A stretch of DNA of 53,729 nt, from the NCBI GenBank assembly GCA_017623295.1, contig JAGAPK010000040.1, forward strand, positions 1 to 53,729. The letters are read 5' to 3'. The stretch comes from Lachnospiraceae bacterium. GTDB taxonomy: Bacteria > Bacillota > Clostridia > Lachnospirales > Lachnospiraceae. This document shows positions 42,650 through 51,536 of this stretch, piece after piece (position 1 is the stretch's first letter; each line of letters starts with the position of its first letter). The position numbers and the translations under genes were made by a program. The notes below the pieces were generated by a model, which ran no database searches, was not told the DNA's origin, and saw only the letters and a program-made list of their open reading frames with translations.

Positions 42650-42684
42650 ACAGAGTGAAGTTAATAATTTCACTCTGTTTTTTT
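42650..42684 (+). terminator. Terminator before the spoVA operon
   Basis: ACAGAGTGAA (42650-42659) pairs perfectly with TTCACTCTGT (42669-42678), followed by seven T. Confidence 0.92.
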
Positions 42685-42714
42685 GCATAATTTTTCTTTA
42701 AAGCAAAGATAATA
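42685..42714 (+). promoter_or_regulatory. SigmaG/SigmaF-type forespore promoter of spoVA
   Basis: GCATA (42685-42689), 18-nt spacer, GATAATA (42708-42714), compared with the Bacillus SigmaG consensus gHATr / cATnhTA. It lies 44 nt before spoVAA, and spoVA operons are transcribed by SigmaG in the forespore. Confidence 0.65.
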
Positions 42715-42758
42715 AGAAAAATAGATAATTGATAAAACATAGAATGGATGTGTGAGTT

Positions 42759-43394
42759 ATGTCAGCTAGTAATGCAACAATATATTTAAAAGCAGAGCAG
42801 AATGTGGAACTGCAGTCGGATGATGTGTATTTAAAAGATATTGGAAAAATGACTTGTAGTGATGAAGCAATATTAGCCAAAGTGAAAACAATAAAACTAC
42901 ATCGATTTAAAGAAGGAGAATCCAAGCGACAAGTCATCAGCGTTTTAAAAATAATCGAGGAAATTGAAAAGCTATACCCCAATGTAACAGTTGAGAATCT
43001 TGGGGAAAGTGATGTTTTAATAGAAAGAATTAATGTAAACCGGCATAAAGGACCTATACAATTTGCCAAAATTGTTTTTGTTTCCGCAATTAGTTTCTTT
43101 GGAACTGCGTTTACCATTATGGCTTTTCATAATGATATAGGTATCAATGGTGTTTTTTCCAGAATCTATGAAATGGTGACCGGACAAGTGGCTGATGGAT
43201 ATAGCATTTTGGAATTCTCATATTCCATTGGACTTGCAGCGGGAATTATTATTTTCTTTAATCACATCGGAGGCAGGCGAATTACCAAAGATCCGACACC
43301 GATAGAAGTAGAAATGCGTGTTTATGAAAGGGATGTAAACAAAGCTTTGATTGAAACAGCGGATAGAGAGGGGAAAACAATTGATGTTCAGTAA
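42759..43394 (+). CDS. spoVAA: Stage V sporulation protein AA
   Basis: 211 aa. N-terminal soluble domain with the SpoVAA pattern (IYLKAEQNVELQSDDVYLKDIGKMTCSDEAILAKVKTIKL, VISVLKIIEEIEKLYPNVTVENLGESDVLIE) and two C-terminal membrane helices (~108-125 and ~147-168). SpoVA proteins form the forespore inner-membrane channel for dipicolinic acid. The forespore-type promoter upstream agrees. The SD is weak. Followed by spoVAB with an 11-nt overlap. Confidence 0.9.
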   Translation: MSASNATIYLKAEQNVELQSDDVYLKDIGKMTCSDEAILAKVKTIKLHRFKEGESKRQVISVLKIIEEIEKLYPNVTVENLGESDVLIERINVNRHKGPIQFAKIVFVSAISFFGTAFTIMAFHNDIGINGVFSRIYEMVTGQVADGYSILEFSYSIGLAAGIIIFFNHIGGRRITKDPTPIEVEMRVYERDVNKALIETADREGKTIDVQ

Positions 43395-43881
43395 ATGGAT
43401 TTTTCTGGCCGTTTTAGGGATAAGCTCTGGTTTGGTAGTTTCAGGTGGTGTATTCACAGTATTACTTGCTGTAGGGTTGATTCCTCGTTTTGCCGGGAAA
43501 ATGCATATTGCAAGACATGTATTCGTATTAGAAGAAATGGTGGTGTTTGGAACTCTTGTAGGTAATTTCTTAAGCGTATTTAGTGATTATGGGCGCTTAG
43601 GTGAGTGGATACTTAGCAGACAGCTATTTGGTCAAGGAACTACGAATGGAATCTGGCATTTTATTAGTACAATACTCTTGATTCTTTTTGGATTTTTTTC
43701 GGGAATTTTTGTTGGATGTCTGGCACTTGCCATTGCGGAAATGTTAGATACGATTCCTATTTTTTCCAGAAGAGTTGGATTCAGGCATGGACTTGGAATT
43801 TCTATTCTGGCGGTGGCGATTGGCAAGGTATTAGGCAGTTTGATTTATTTTACACAGGAATTTTTCCTGTATAGTGGTTAG
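43384..43881 (+). CDS. spoVAB: Stage V sporulation protein AB
   Basis: 165 aa, four to five membrane helices; conserved pieces ISSGLVVSGGVFTVLLAVGLIPRFAGKM, EEMVVFGTLVGN and GCLALAIAEMLDTIPIFSRR are typical of SpoVAB. ATG 43384 (after AGAGGGG) overlaps the spoVAA stop; a longer frame from 43351 lies inside spoVAA and is not favoured. Works with SpoVAA and SpoVAC in dipicolinate movement. Confidence 0.92.
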   Translation: MFSKWIFLAVLGISSGLVVSGGVFTVLLAVGLIPRFAGKMHIARHVFVLEEMVVFGTLVGNFLSVFSDYGRLGEWILSRQLFGQGTTNGIWHFISTILLILFGFFSGIFVGCLALAIAEMLDTIPIFSRRVGFRHGLGISILAVAIGKVLGSLIYFTQEFFLYSG

Positions 43882-43916
43882 AAATGTGCAAAATGAAAGG
43901 AAGGATCGAGAAAACT

Positions 43917-44423
43917 ATGGAGCAGAATCAGAAAATGACAGAGAAAGAAAAACAGCAGCAGGCAGCAAAAGAAGCGGAAAATGAGCAGTATCAGGAACGC
44001 GTAAAACAAGTAACTCCGACACATAATCTCTGGATTCAGATGGCAAAAGCATTTGTTACCGGTGGCATCATCTGCTGTATCGGACAGGCAATTTTAAATT
44101 ATGCGACCAACAGTATGGGACTTGATAAAGAAACAGCGGCTTCATGGTGTTCTATGCTGCTAGTGCTTCTTAGTGTGTTGCTGACCGGATTCAATATTTA
44201 TCCCAAAATCGTAGAGTGGGGCGGGGCCGGAGCCCTTGTACCGATTACCGGGTTCGCCAATTCGGTAGCAGCACCGGCAATTGAGTATAAGAAGGAAGGT
44301 CAGGTTTATGGCATCGGCTGCAAGATTTTCACGATAGCTGGTCCGGTTATTTTATATGGTATTTTCACGAGCTGGGTGTTAGGGCTTGTGTATTGGATAG
44401 GGAAATGTATGGGAGTGGTGTAA
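43917..44423 (+). CDS. spoVAC: Stage V sporulation protein AC
   Basis: About 168 aa; hydrophilic N-terminus (~30 residues), then the SpoVAC membrane core: NLWIQMAKAFVTGGIICCIGQAILNY, LLSVLLTGFNIYPKIVEWGGAGALVPITGFANSVAAPAIEYKKEGQVYGIGCKIFTIAGPVILYG. SpoVAC acts as a mechanosensitive channel for dipicolinate. In-frame ATGs at 43884 and 43893 are alternatives. A terminator overlaps the gene end, so spoVAD and spoVAE, which usually follow, are not in this operon. Confidence 0.93.
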   Translation: MEQNQKMTEKEKQQQAAKEAENEQYQERVKQVTPTHNLWIQMAKAFVTGGIICCIGQAILNYATNSMGLDKETAASWCSMLLVLLSVLLTGFNIYPKIVEWGGAGALVPITGFANSVAAPAIEYKKEGQVYGIGCKIFTIAGPVILYGIFTSWVLGLVYWIGKCMGVV

Positions 44424-44437
44424 TCCACTCCTGTTTT
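44411..44437 (+). terminator. Terminator overlapping the spoVAC end
   Basis: GGAGTGG (44412-44418) pairs with CCACTCC (44425-44431), followed by TGTTTTG; the stop codon lies in the loop. T-run is interrupted, so moderate strength. Confidence 0.65.
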
Positions 44438-44585
44438 GATTTATTTTATGAAAGTTATTGTTGCATATAATCAGAATAGGTAATACAATATGCGAAGAAT
44501 TTGGAAAAAATGAGTATGAAAGCTATCTTCTTATTGATTTATTATATTTGATAAGGTTCAGATGTTTCCGATAGAGGTTAAAATT

Positions 44586-45113
44586 ATGAAAGTAAACGAC
44601 AAAGAATTTGAAATTATAAAATTATTGGGAAAAGGGAAAGGTGGTTATTCTTATCTGGCTTTCGATGGACAGAAGCAGTATGTGCTGAAACAAATTCATC
44701 ATGAACCATGCGATTATTATCAGTTTGGAAATAAGATTGAGGCAGAGATGAATGATTACCAAAAGTTAAAAAATATTGGAATACGGATTCCTGAAATGCT
44801 GGATGTAGACGTTACCAATGAACGTATCTTAAAAGAATACATAGAAGGTGATACAATCTACGAATTAGTGCTTCAGGACAAAATGAAGCCGGAATATTTA
44901 GAGCAGGTCAAAGGGATGTGTGAACTGCTATATCCGGCAAAAACCAATATCGATTACTTTCCAACGAATTTTATTGTACAGGACGATGAAATGTATTATG
45001 TGGACTATGAGTGCAATGATTACATGGAAGAATGGAATTTCGAAAACTGGGGTATAAAGTATTGGTCTAAGACAAAAGAATTTATGGAATATGTGGAAAA
45101 ACATAGAAAATAA
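44586..45113 (+). CDS. Small protein-kinase-like fold protein
   Basis: 175 aa from ATG 44586 (AGAGG 8 nt upstream; ATG 44562 lacks a site). Kinase-like motifs: glycine-rich loop LLGKGKGGYSYLAF, lysine K35 in YVLKQI, catalytic-loop-like NIDYFPTNFIV (D123, N127) and a DFG-like VDYE (D140). It is much shorter than Hanks-type kinases, with a reduced C-lobe similar to Bud32/RIO or aminoglycoside phosphotransferase-like families. Could phosphorylate a protein or small molecule. The target is unknown; neighbours give no hint. Confidence 0.65.
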   Translation: MKVNDKEFEIIKLLGKGKGGYSYLAFDGQKQYVLKQIHHEPCDYYQFGNKIEAEMNDYQKLKNIGIRIPEMLDVDVTNERILKEYIEGDTIYELVLQDKMKPEYLEQVKGMCELLYPAKTNIDYFPTNFIVQDDEMYYVDYECNDYMEEWNFENWGIKYWSKTKEFMEYVEKHRK

Positions 45114-45253
45114 TTGGTAATAATGCGAATGGGAAAATTGGTGAACGATATATTATAATATTTCTACACTATGAATTAGTGCTGTACAAGAAGATGTGGA
45201 CAAGGTGTAATAGAAAGTTATAGAGAATGTATGAAGAAAGGGGATAAGGCAAG

Positions 45254-45508
45254 GTGGATAAAGGTACTCGTGAAAGTATATATAATGATATACAAGGAAT
45301 GAAAAAACAGATAAAAGATTTACAATTAACACTTGAAAATGAAACCAATCGTAATATCATGCTTATCGCAGAAGGGCATCTTGATTTGACGAGAAAGCTG
45401 GATGAAGCATTACAGGTAGACAATGAAAAGGAAATGCTTCTAATTCGAGTAAACAGTCTTGAAAATGATGTTAGAAGATTAAAAGAACGAATTGAAAATA
45501 TTGCGTAG
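45254..45508 (+). CDS. 84-aa coiled-coil protein
   Basis: GTG start with AAAGGGG about 10 nt upstream. Sequence is almost entirely charged helix (IQGMKKQIKDLQLTLENE; LIAEGHLDLTRKLDEAL; LLIRVNSLENDVRRLKERIENIA), two coiled-coil segments with no membrane span. Similar tails occur in small Clostridia proteins of unknown function. A terminator follows 20 nt later. Start codon is tentative. Confidence 0.6.
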   Translation: MDKGTRESIYNDIQGMKKQIKDLQLTLENETNRNIMLIAEGHLDLTRKLDEALQVDNEKEMLLIRVNSLENDVRRLKERIENIA

Positions 45509-45530
45509 GTTGGATTAGTGAACATAATTT

Positions 45531-45560
45531 AAAGGAAGTAGCTGAGGCTACTTCCTTTTT
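45531..45560. terminator. Bidirectional terminator
   Basis: AAAGGAAGTAGC-tgag-GCTACTTCCTTT, a perfect 12-bp stem with T-runs on both strands, between the coiled-coil gene and the convergent permease. Confidence 0.92.
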
Positions 45561-45576
45561 TAATAAAAAATAATTT

Positions 45577-46938
45577 TTACAGATATCTTACCATAATACA
45601 TATCATAGAGATTGCAACGACAATGATTGTTGCCGGAGCACAGTATTTACAGTATGTGCCCCATCCAATCGGATGACCGGATTTAGCAGATACAGAAGTA
45701 CCAACAACGTTAGCAGATGCACCGATAGGAGTTGCATTACCACCAACATCAGTACCCATAGACAATGCCCATACCAAGGTGTCTAATGGCATACCTGTTG
45801 TAGCAGCCATACTCTGAATAACCGGAACCATAGTTGCTGCAAATGGAATGTTATCAACGAATGCACTGGCAACTGCGGAAAGCCAAAGAATAATGAAAAC
45901 CATAATACTTGGATTACCACCGCTGACAGATTCAATCAGGTTAGCTACCATTACTAACACACCAGTCTGTTCCAGACCACCAACTGCGATAAACAAACCG
46001 ACGAAGAATAATAAAGTTTTGTAGTCAACACGTTTCATAATGTATTTAACGCCTTCGCCGCCAGCAGTAGCAAGTGTCAGGACTGCTGCAAGAACACCAA
46101 TTGTTGCAACGGTAAGGCCTGTCTGTGCATGGGTAATTAACAACACAACGGCAAGTGCAAAAATACAAATGCTGATAACGAACGCTTTCTGGTCTGCAAC
46201 TGCTTCCTTTGGATCAGGATATGAAGTAACATTGCCTCTTGCAGCTTCTTCTGCTTTTAACTGTTTGTGGCAGAGTAAGTAGAAGTAAACTAACATTACA
46301 AGTAAACTGATAAGTGCAATTAAACCAGTGTTTGTAATGAAGTCTGCAAAAGTATATCCAAGAGAAGTTCCGATAATGATATTTGGCGGGTCACCGCACA
46401 TAGTAGCAGAACCACCTAAGTTAGCACAGAAAATCTCGGATAAAATAATCGGAACCGGATTAAATTTCAAAATACTTGCAAGTTCGCATGTTACTGCAGC
46501 AAGGAACAAAATAACAGTAATACTGTCGATGAACATTGCTAAGAATGCGGACATACACATAAAGGCAATAAAAATAGGAATAATCTTATAATTTACTGCT
46601 TTAGCAATACGCAGGCAGAGCCATTTAAAGAAACCGGAACGACCCATACCTTCTACCATAATCATCATACCGGCAATAAAAATAATGGTTGCCCAGTTAA
46701 TACCGGAGGTAGACTCTCCAGATTCTCCGGTTGCAAGCCAGAAGTCCGGTGTAAAAATCGTACTTACATTTAATGTTTCCCAAAGTGCCTGTGGGCTTTG
46801 CATTGCAATAAGGAATACAAAGATTGCAACAAGCACGCCTGCAGCTAATGTTACAATGTGTCTTTCGATTTTATCTAAAACAATCATAATGAACATAGCT
46901 ACGAAAATAGCGATAGCAATTATTTGACTAATATTCAT
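45577..46938 (-). CDS. ArsB/NhaD-like (ion transporter superfamily) permease
   Basis: 453 aa with about 11 membrane helices in the two-fold repeat layout of the IT superfamily (SLC13, ArsB, NhaD, CitM). Characteristic hairpin motifs: ILSEIFCANLGGSATMCGDPPNIIIG in the first half and SMGTDVGGNATPIGASANVVG in the second. Such SNT/GDPPN-type motifs bind the substrate and sodium. Substrates may be citrate/dicarboxylates, arsenite or Na+/H+; no neighbour helps. Start ATG 46938 with GGAGGGGG upstream on the minus strand. Not part of an operon. Confidence 0.85.
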   Translation of the reverse strand: MNISQIIAIAIFVAMFIMIVLDKIERHIVTLAAGVLVAIFVFLIAMQSPQALWETLNVSTIFTPDFWLATGESGESTSGINWATIIFIAGMMIMVEGMGRSGFFKWLCLRIAKAVNYKIIPIFIAFMCMSAFLAMFIDSITVILFLAAVTCELASILKFNPVPIILSEIFCANLGGSATMCGDPPNIIIGTSLGYTFADFITNTGLIALISLLVMLVYFYLLCHKQLKAEEAARGNVTSYPDPKEAVADQKAFVISICIFALAVVLLITHAQTGLTVATIGVLAAVLTLATAGGEGVKYIMKRVDYKTLLFFVGLFIAVGGLEQTGVLVMVANLIESVSGGNPSIMVFIILWLSAVASAFVDNIPFAATMVPVIQSMAATTGMPLDTLVWALSMGTDVGGNATPIGASANVVGTSVSAKSGHPIGWGTYCKYCAPATIIVVAISMICIMVRYL

Positions 46939-47176
46939 TTGCTACCCCCTCCTTTGTTTATAAAATTTTTATATTTTCAGTCCGACCGTTATTATGGACT
47001 TATGTACAAGAAATGTCAAGAAGGTTTTTTGAATTTACCCTTTTTTAGCAGTATCTTTGCAGAAATTAAGCGATTTTAGTACATTTTTAACACATGATAT
47101 TGAGGAGGGAAAAGGTGTACATATTTCTGTTTGTTTGGTAAAATAGAGAAGAAATTTGCAAGGAGGTTGGTCGGAA

Positions 47177-47878
47177 ATGAAATGGAACATAGAGCATAGT
47201 AAATATAAAACTTGTTTTATGCCGTTAGTAGGAATGGCAATCGGATTTTTGATGTATCTGTTTAGCATGTTCTGTCAGCGGTTTGGATTCGGACAACCCT
47301 GTTTTGCTCTTCTGGGAGCAGTTCTGCCGGTGCTTTTATCAGGAGGCATACCGCTTGCCGGATTTATGAAAACGGCAGATGCGCTTAGTACTCCAAAGGT
47401 TAAAGAGAAAAGACTGGAGCAGATGCAGAAAGGCCAGACGGGAGTCTATGGCATGATAGCAATCGCCTGTTATTTTATGCTTTATGCAGGAGGGCTTATT
47501 TTAATATGGAAGGAACGACATTTATTCCTGTTGGGGATGGGATATATTATTTCCAGAATATTAAGCGGAATGGCGGAAGTGTGGTTTCCGTTTGCTGATG
47601 GGGAGAAAGTTTCGTTTGGAAAAGAGGCAAAACAGCACAAGCAAAATCTCAGAGCAATTCTTGTTACGGTTCTGGCACTTTGCTTTGTTCTCTGTATTTT
47701 TATCTCGCCTATTTTAGGTATATTGGAAGCGTTAGCATGTATGTGGGTGTGGACCTACTATTATTATATGTCCAAAAGCAAATTTGGTGGAATTACGAAA
47801 GAAACGACAGGATATTTTCAGTCGCTTTGTGAACTGGCGGTGGTCCTTTTAATAGGAATTATCGGCAGAATTTGGTAA
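47177..47878 (+). CDS. Divergent CobS-like membrane protein with lost aspartates
   Basis: 233 aa, several membrane helices. Matches adenosylcobinamide-GDP ribazoletransferase (CobS) in length and layout: PLVGMAIGFLMYL, the block GGIPLAGFMKTADALSTPKVKEKRLEQMQKGQTGVYGM, and the C-terminal KFGGITKETTGYFQSLCELAVVL. In CobS the central motif reads HLDGLADTADG...KDSRIGAYG. Here two of its three aspartates are A61 and K65, and the second aspartate block is KGQTG. Activity in cobalamin synthesis is therefore doubtful, and no other cob gene is nearby. SD AGGAGG 10 nt before ATG 47177. Confidence 0.7.
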   Translation: MKWNIEHSKYKTCFMPLVGMAIGFLMYLFSMFCQRFGFGQPCFALLGAVLPVLLSGGIPLAGFMKTADALSTPKVKEKRLEQMQKGQTGVYGMIAIACYFMLYAGGLILIWKERHLFLLGMGYIISRILSGMAEVWFPFADGEKVSFGKEAKQHKQNLRAILVTVLALCFVLCIFISPILGILEALACMWVWTYYYYMSKSKFGGITKETTGYFQSLCELAVVLLIGIIGRIW

Positions 47879-47909
47879 ATAGATGTATTTATGGGAAGAA
47901 TGAAAATAG

Positions 47910-50627
47910 ATGGATAGAAAAAAATTAGTGCTTGGCATTCTGGCGCATGTGGATGCCGGAAAAACTACATTAGCAGAGAGTATGTTGTATTTAAGCGGAA
48001 GTATCCGTAAAGCGGGAAGAGTAGATCATGGGGATGCTTTCCTGGATACCGACAGCCAGGAGAGAGAACGAGGGATTACGATTTTCTCAAAACAAGCGGA
48101 GTTTTCGTGGGAAGAGATGGATGTCACTTTGCTTGATACACCGGGGCATGTGGATTTTGGTGCAGAGATGGAGCGTACTTTGCAGGTGCTTGATTATGCA
48201 ATTCTGGTAATCAGCGGTGCTGATGGAGTTCAGGGGCATGTGATGACATTGTGGAAGCTTTTGAATCGTTATCAGATACCGGTTTTCCTGTTTGTGAATA
48301 AAATGGACCAGCCGGGAACGGATAAGGAGCGTTTGTTGCAGGAATTGCAAGAGCGCCTAAGCGGACAATGTATCGACTTTTCCAAAGAACAGGATGAGAG
48401 TTTTGCAGAAAATGTTGCGGTTTGTGACGAGAAGTTATTAGAGAAATATTTGGAAAATGGCAGCATTGGGACAGAAGAAATTGCAGAGCTTGTAGCACAG
48501 CGAAAGGTTTTTCCTTGCTTTTTTGGCTCTGCACTAAAAATTGAGGGTGTAGAGGAACTGTTATCCGGTGTGTGCAGATATAGTCTGGCAAGACGATATC
48601 CGGATGCTTTTGCTGCCAGAGTTTTTAAAATCGCAAGAGATGCACAGGGAGATCGTCTGACTTATTTGAAAATAACAGGTGGCAGTCTGAAGGTAAAACA
48701 GATTCTGACGAAAGAAGCAGAAGCCGGTAAGGAAGGCTGGGAAGAAAAAGTTGACCAGATACGTGTGTATTCTGGTACAAAATATGAAGCCATTCAGGAA
48801 GCAGCAGCTGGAGTAGTCTGTGCAGTAACAGGACTTAGTAAGACCTATTCCGGTGAAGGACTTGGAGCAGAAGAAGAAAATGAAGCACCGTTACTTGCTC
48901 CGGTTATGACTTATCGGATTTTGTTGCCGGAAGAATGTGACTTGCATGTGATGTACAAAAAGTTATGTCAACTAGAGGAAGAAGAACCGCAGTTGCATAT
49001 TGTATGGAAAGAACAGCTTGGAGAAATTCATGCACAGCTTATGGGGGAAGTGCAGATAGAAATTTTGAAAAAGCTGATTGAGGAGCGTTTCGGTGTTTCG
49101 GTAGAGTTTGATGAGGGCAGTATCGTATATAGGGAGACCATAAGGACCGCAGTGGAAGGTGTCGGACATTTCGAGCCGCTTCGCCACTATGCGGAAGTAC
49201 ATTTGCTTTTAGAACCGGGTGAGCCGGGAAGCGGTCTTGTATTTGGGGCTGACTGTAGCGAAGATGTGTTAGATAAAAACTGGCAGCGATTGATTCTGAC
49301 CCATCTGGAAGAAAAAGAACACATCGGTGTGCTGACAGGTTCACCAATTACGGATATGAAGATTGCGTTAGTTGCTGGCAGGGCGCATCTGAAGCATACA
49401 GAAGGCGGTGACTTCAGACAGGCAACTTATCGTGCGGTAAGACAGGGGCTTTCTAAGGCAGAAAGTATCTTGTTAGAGCCTGTTTATGAATTCCGGTTGG
49501 AACTTCCGTCATCTATGATTGGGCGTGCTATGTCAGATATACAGGCAATGCACGGAAGTTTTGAACCGCCGGTAATAGAAGGCGAAATGTCAATATTGAC
49601 GGGAACAGCACCGGTTGCAACGATGCAAGGGTATCAGAAAGAATTGATTGCGTATTCCGGGGGCTGCGGCAGGATGTTTTGTAGTCTGAAAGGATATGAG
49701 CCTTGTCATAATACGGAAGAAGTCATAGACAAGATTGGCTATGATGCAGAGCGTGATTTGGATAATCCGGCATCCTCTGTTTTCTGTGCACATGGAGCCG
49801 GTTTTGTAGTGAACTGGTATGACGTAGAGAACTATATGCATGTGGAAAGTCCTCTGCAAAAGCATTTTGCTGATGATGGGGCAAATGAATGGCGTGTGCA
49901 GGGAATCGAAAGAAGTCAGCAAAATACAGAGAAACTTCGGAATGCAGGAAAGTCGGGCAGGCAGGAAGATAAAGAACTGGAAGAAATTTTCAAGCGCACT
50001 TATGGAACGGTGGAACGCGTAAAGCCAGGATATCAGAAGACGATTCGTGCCAAACAGAATGAGTATATTTCATCCGGAAAAGCCAAGCCGTTGACGGAGG
50101 ATCAGAAAAAAGAATATTTATTAGTAGACGGCTATAATATTATTTTTGCATGGGAAGAGTTAAAAGAACTTGCAAAAGTAAATCTGGACAGCGCCAGAGG
50201 AAAGCTAATGGATATTTTGAGCAATTATCAGGGATATCGGAAAATGACGTTGATACTTGTTTTTGATGCCTATAAAGTAAAAGGTAATCCGGGAAGTGTT
50301 TCTATGTATCATAATATCCATGTGGTATATACCAAAGAGGCAGAAACAGCAGACCAGTATATCGAAAAAGTAACTCACGAAATTGGCAGAAAGTATCGTG
50401 TTACGGTAGCAACTTCCGATGGACTGGAACAGCTTATTATTATGGGTCAGGGCGCAGCAAGAATTTCTGCCAGAGAATTAAAAGAAGAAATTATGTCAAC
50501 CAATCAGGAGATGCGAGAAGTTTTTCTGGAAAAACCGGTGCAGGGAAAGCAATATCTTTTTGATGAGCTTTCGGATGAACTGGCAGAACATATGGAAGAA
50601 GTACGATTAGGAAAAAAGGAGTTTTGA
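47910..50627 (+). CDS. TetM/EF-G-like GTPase fused to Rae1/YacP NYN ribonuclease domain
   Basis: 905 aa. Residues 1-~640 are a ribosomal-protection/EF-G-type translational GTPase: G1 AHVDAGKT (12-19), G2 RGITI (54-58), G3 DTPGH (76-80), G4 NKMD (130-133), G5 GSAL (206-209), then EF-G domains II-V as in TetM. A charged linker (~640-735) leads to a full YacP/Rae1-type NYN domain (~736-895): LLVDGYNIIFAW (D740), FDAYKVKG, KEAETADQYIEK (D815), ATSDGLEQ (D837), GQGAARISAREL, with all acidic catalytic positions kept. Free-standing Rae1 cleaves mRNA in the ribosomal A site, where TetM also binds; the fusion suggests GTPase-directed A-site mRNA cleavage or rescue. The relQ gene follows 6 nt later. 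Tetracycline resistance should not be assumed. Confidence 0.88.
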   Translation: MDRKKLVLGILAHVDAGKTTLAESMLYLSGSIRKAGRVDHGDAFLDTDSQERERGITIFSKQAEFSWEEMDVTLLDTPGHVDFGAEMERTLQVLDYAILVISGADGVQGHVMTLWKLLNRYQIPVFLFVNKMDQPGTDKERLLQELQERLSGQCIDFSKEQDESFAENVAVCDEKLLEKYLENGSIGTEEIAELVAQRKVFPCFFGSALKIEGVEELLSGVCRYSLARRYPDAFAARVFKIARDAQGDRLTYLKITGGSLKVKQILTKEAEAGKEGWEEKVDQIRVYSGTKYEAIQEAAAGVVCAVTGLSKTYSGEGLGAEEENEAPLLAPVMTYRILLPEECDLHVMYKKLCQLEEEEPQLHIVWKEQLGEIHAQLMGEVQIEILKKLIEERFGVSVEFDEGSIVYRETIRTAVEGVGHFEPLRHYAEVHLLLEPGEPGSGLVFGADCSEDVLDKNWQRLILTHLEEKEHIGVLTGSPITDMKIALVAGRAHLKHTEGGDFRQATYRAVRQGLSKAESILLEPVYEFRLELPSSMIGRAMSDIQAMHGSFEPPVIEGEMSILTGTAPVATMQGYQKELIAYSGGCGRMFCSLKGYEPCHNTEEVIDKIGYDAERDLDNPASSVFCAHGAGFVVNWYDVENYMHVESPLQKHFADDGANEWRVQGIERSQQNTEKLRNAGKSGRQEDKELEEIFKRTYGTVERVKPGYQKTIRAKQNEYISSGKAKPLTEDQKKEYLLVDGYNIIFAWEELKELAKVNLDSARGKLMDILSNYQGYRKMTLILVFDAYKVKGNPGSVSMYHNIHVVYTKEAETADQYIEKVTHEIGRKYRVTVATSDGLEQLIIMGQGAARISARELKEEIMSTNQEMREVFLEKPVQGKQYLFDELSDELAEHMEEVRLGKKEF

Positions 50628-50633
50628 TAGTAA

Positions 50634-51401
50634 ATGGATAATAGTAATATTTTGGAACAGTTACAGGCAAAAATTATGAGAGAGAGTATTTTATCAGATG
50701 GCTTTCTTGATTTTCTGCAGGAAAATAAATTGCCTGTGGATACGCTTATGGCTTATTACCGCTGCGCTATTATGGAAATTGAAACAAAATTTAAGGTGCT
50801 TAACGAGCAGTTTTCCCTGCGATATGACCGTAATCCAATCGAGAGTATTAAAACACGTATTAAATCGATGGAAAGTATCATGAAGAAAATGCGGAATAAA
50901 AATCTGCCGATTACATTAAGTTCGATTGAAGAATATATAAGAGATGTGGCAGGTGTCCGGGTAGTATGTTCTTTTCTGGATGATATTTATATGCTGGCAG
51001 ATTGTTTGTTGCAGCAGGATGATATTACATTAATTGAGAAAAAAGATTATATTCAGAATCCAAAAGAAAGCGGTTATCGAAGTCTGCATCTGATTATCGA
51101 AGTTCCGATTTTCTTGCAGGATGAAAAAAAGAATATGAAGGTAGAAGTACAGCTTCGTACGATAGCAATGGATTTCTGGGCAAGTCTGGAACACAAGCTG
51201 CGTTACAAGAAAAACATTCCGGATGAAGAAGCGGAACAGTTAGCAAAAGAACTGGTGGAATGTGCACGGACAAGTGCTGCATTGGATAGCCGCATGCAGG
51301 ACATCAAAAATCGCATTGCAACGGAGGAAGAGAAGCATAGCAATGAAGAACCGAAGACGATAGGGGATATTATTTTGCGAAATGGACTGTTCAATTTCTA
51401 G
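50634..51401 (+). CDS. relQ: Small alarmone synthetase (RelQ/SasB-like GTP pyrophosphokinase)
   Basis: 255 aa, RelA/SpoT synthetase domain only: RYDRNPIESIKTRIKSMESIMKKM, IRDVAGVRVVCSFLDDIYMLADCLL, NPKESGYRSLHLIIEVP and VEVQLRTIAMDFWASLEHKLRYKK. No hydrolase domain and no TGS/ACT. Makes (p)ppGpp from ATP and GDP/GTP; RelQ-type enzymes are tetrameric and allosterically controlled by pppGpp and RNA. The C-terminal ~40 residues are an acidic helix. Almost certainly co-transcribed with the TetM-Rae1 fusion, whose end contains its ribosome site (AAAAGGAG). Confidence 0.94.
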   Translation: MDNSNILEQLQAKIMRESILSDGFLDFLQENKLPVDTLMAYYRCAIMEIETKFKVLNEQFSLRYDRNPIESIKTRIKSMESIMKKMRNKNLPITLSSIEEYIRDVAGVRVVCSFLDDIYMLADCLLQQDDITLIEKKDYIQNPKESGYRSLHLIIEVPIFLQDEKKNMKVEVQLRTIAMDFWASLEHKLRYKKNIPDEEAEQLAKELVECARTSAALDSRMQDIKNRIATEEEKHSNEEPKTIGDIILRNGLFNF

Positions 51402-51536
51402 AATTTCCAGAAGATGAAAATGATACACTTTTATTTCGTCATGTGTTAAGATAAAGACTGGACGTTATGTATATAAAATATAACATAAAGATCAGATATG
51501 AATAAAACAGTAAAAATGAAACAGGAACAGGTGCAG

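Noticed and set aside
47910-50627. Tetracycline resistance gene (tetM/tetW)
   Set aside because: The GTPase part is only generally TetM-like and the C-terminus is replaced by a nuclease domain; resistance cannot be claimed.
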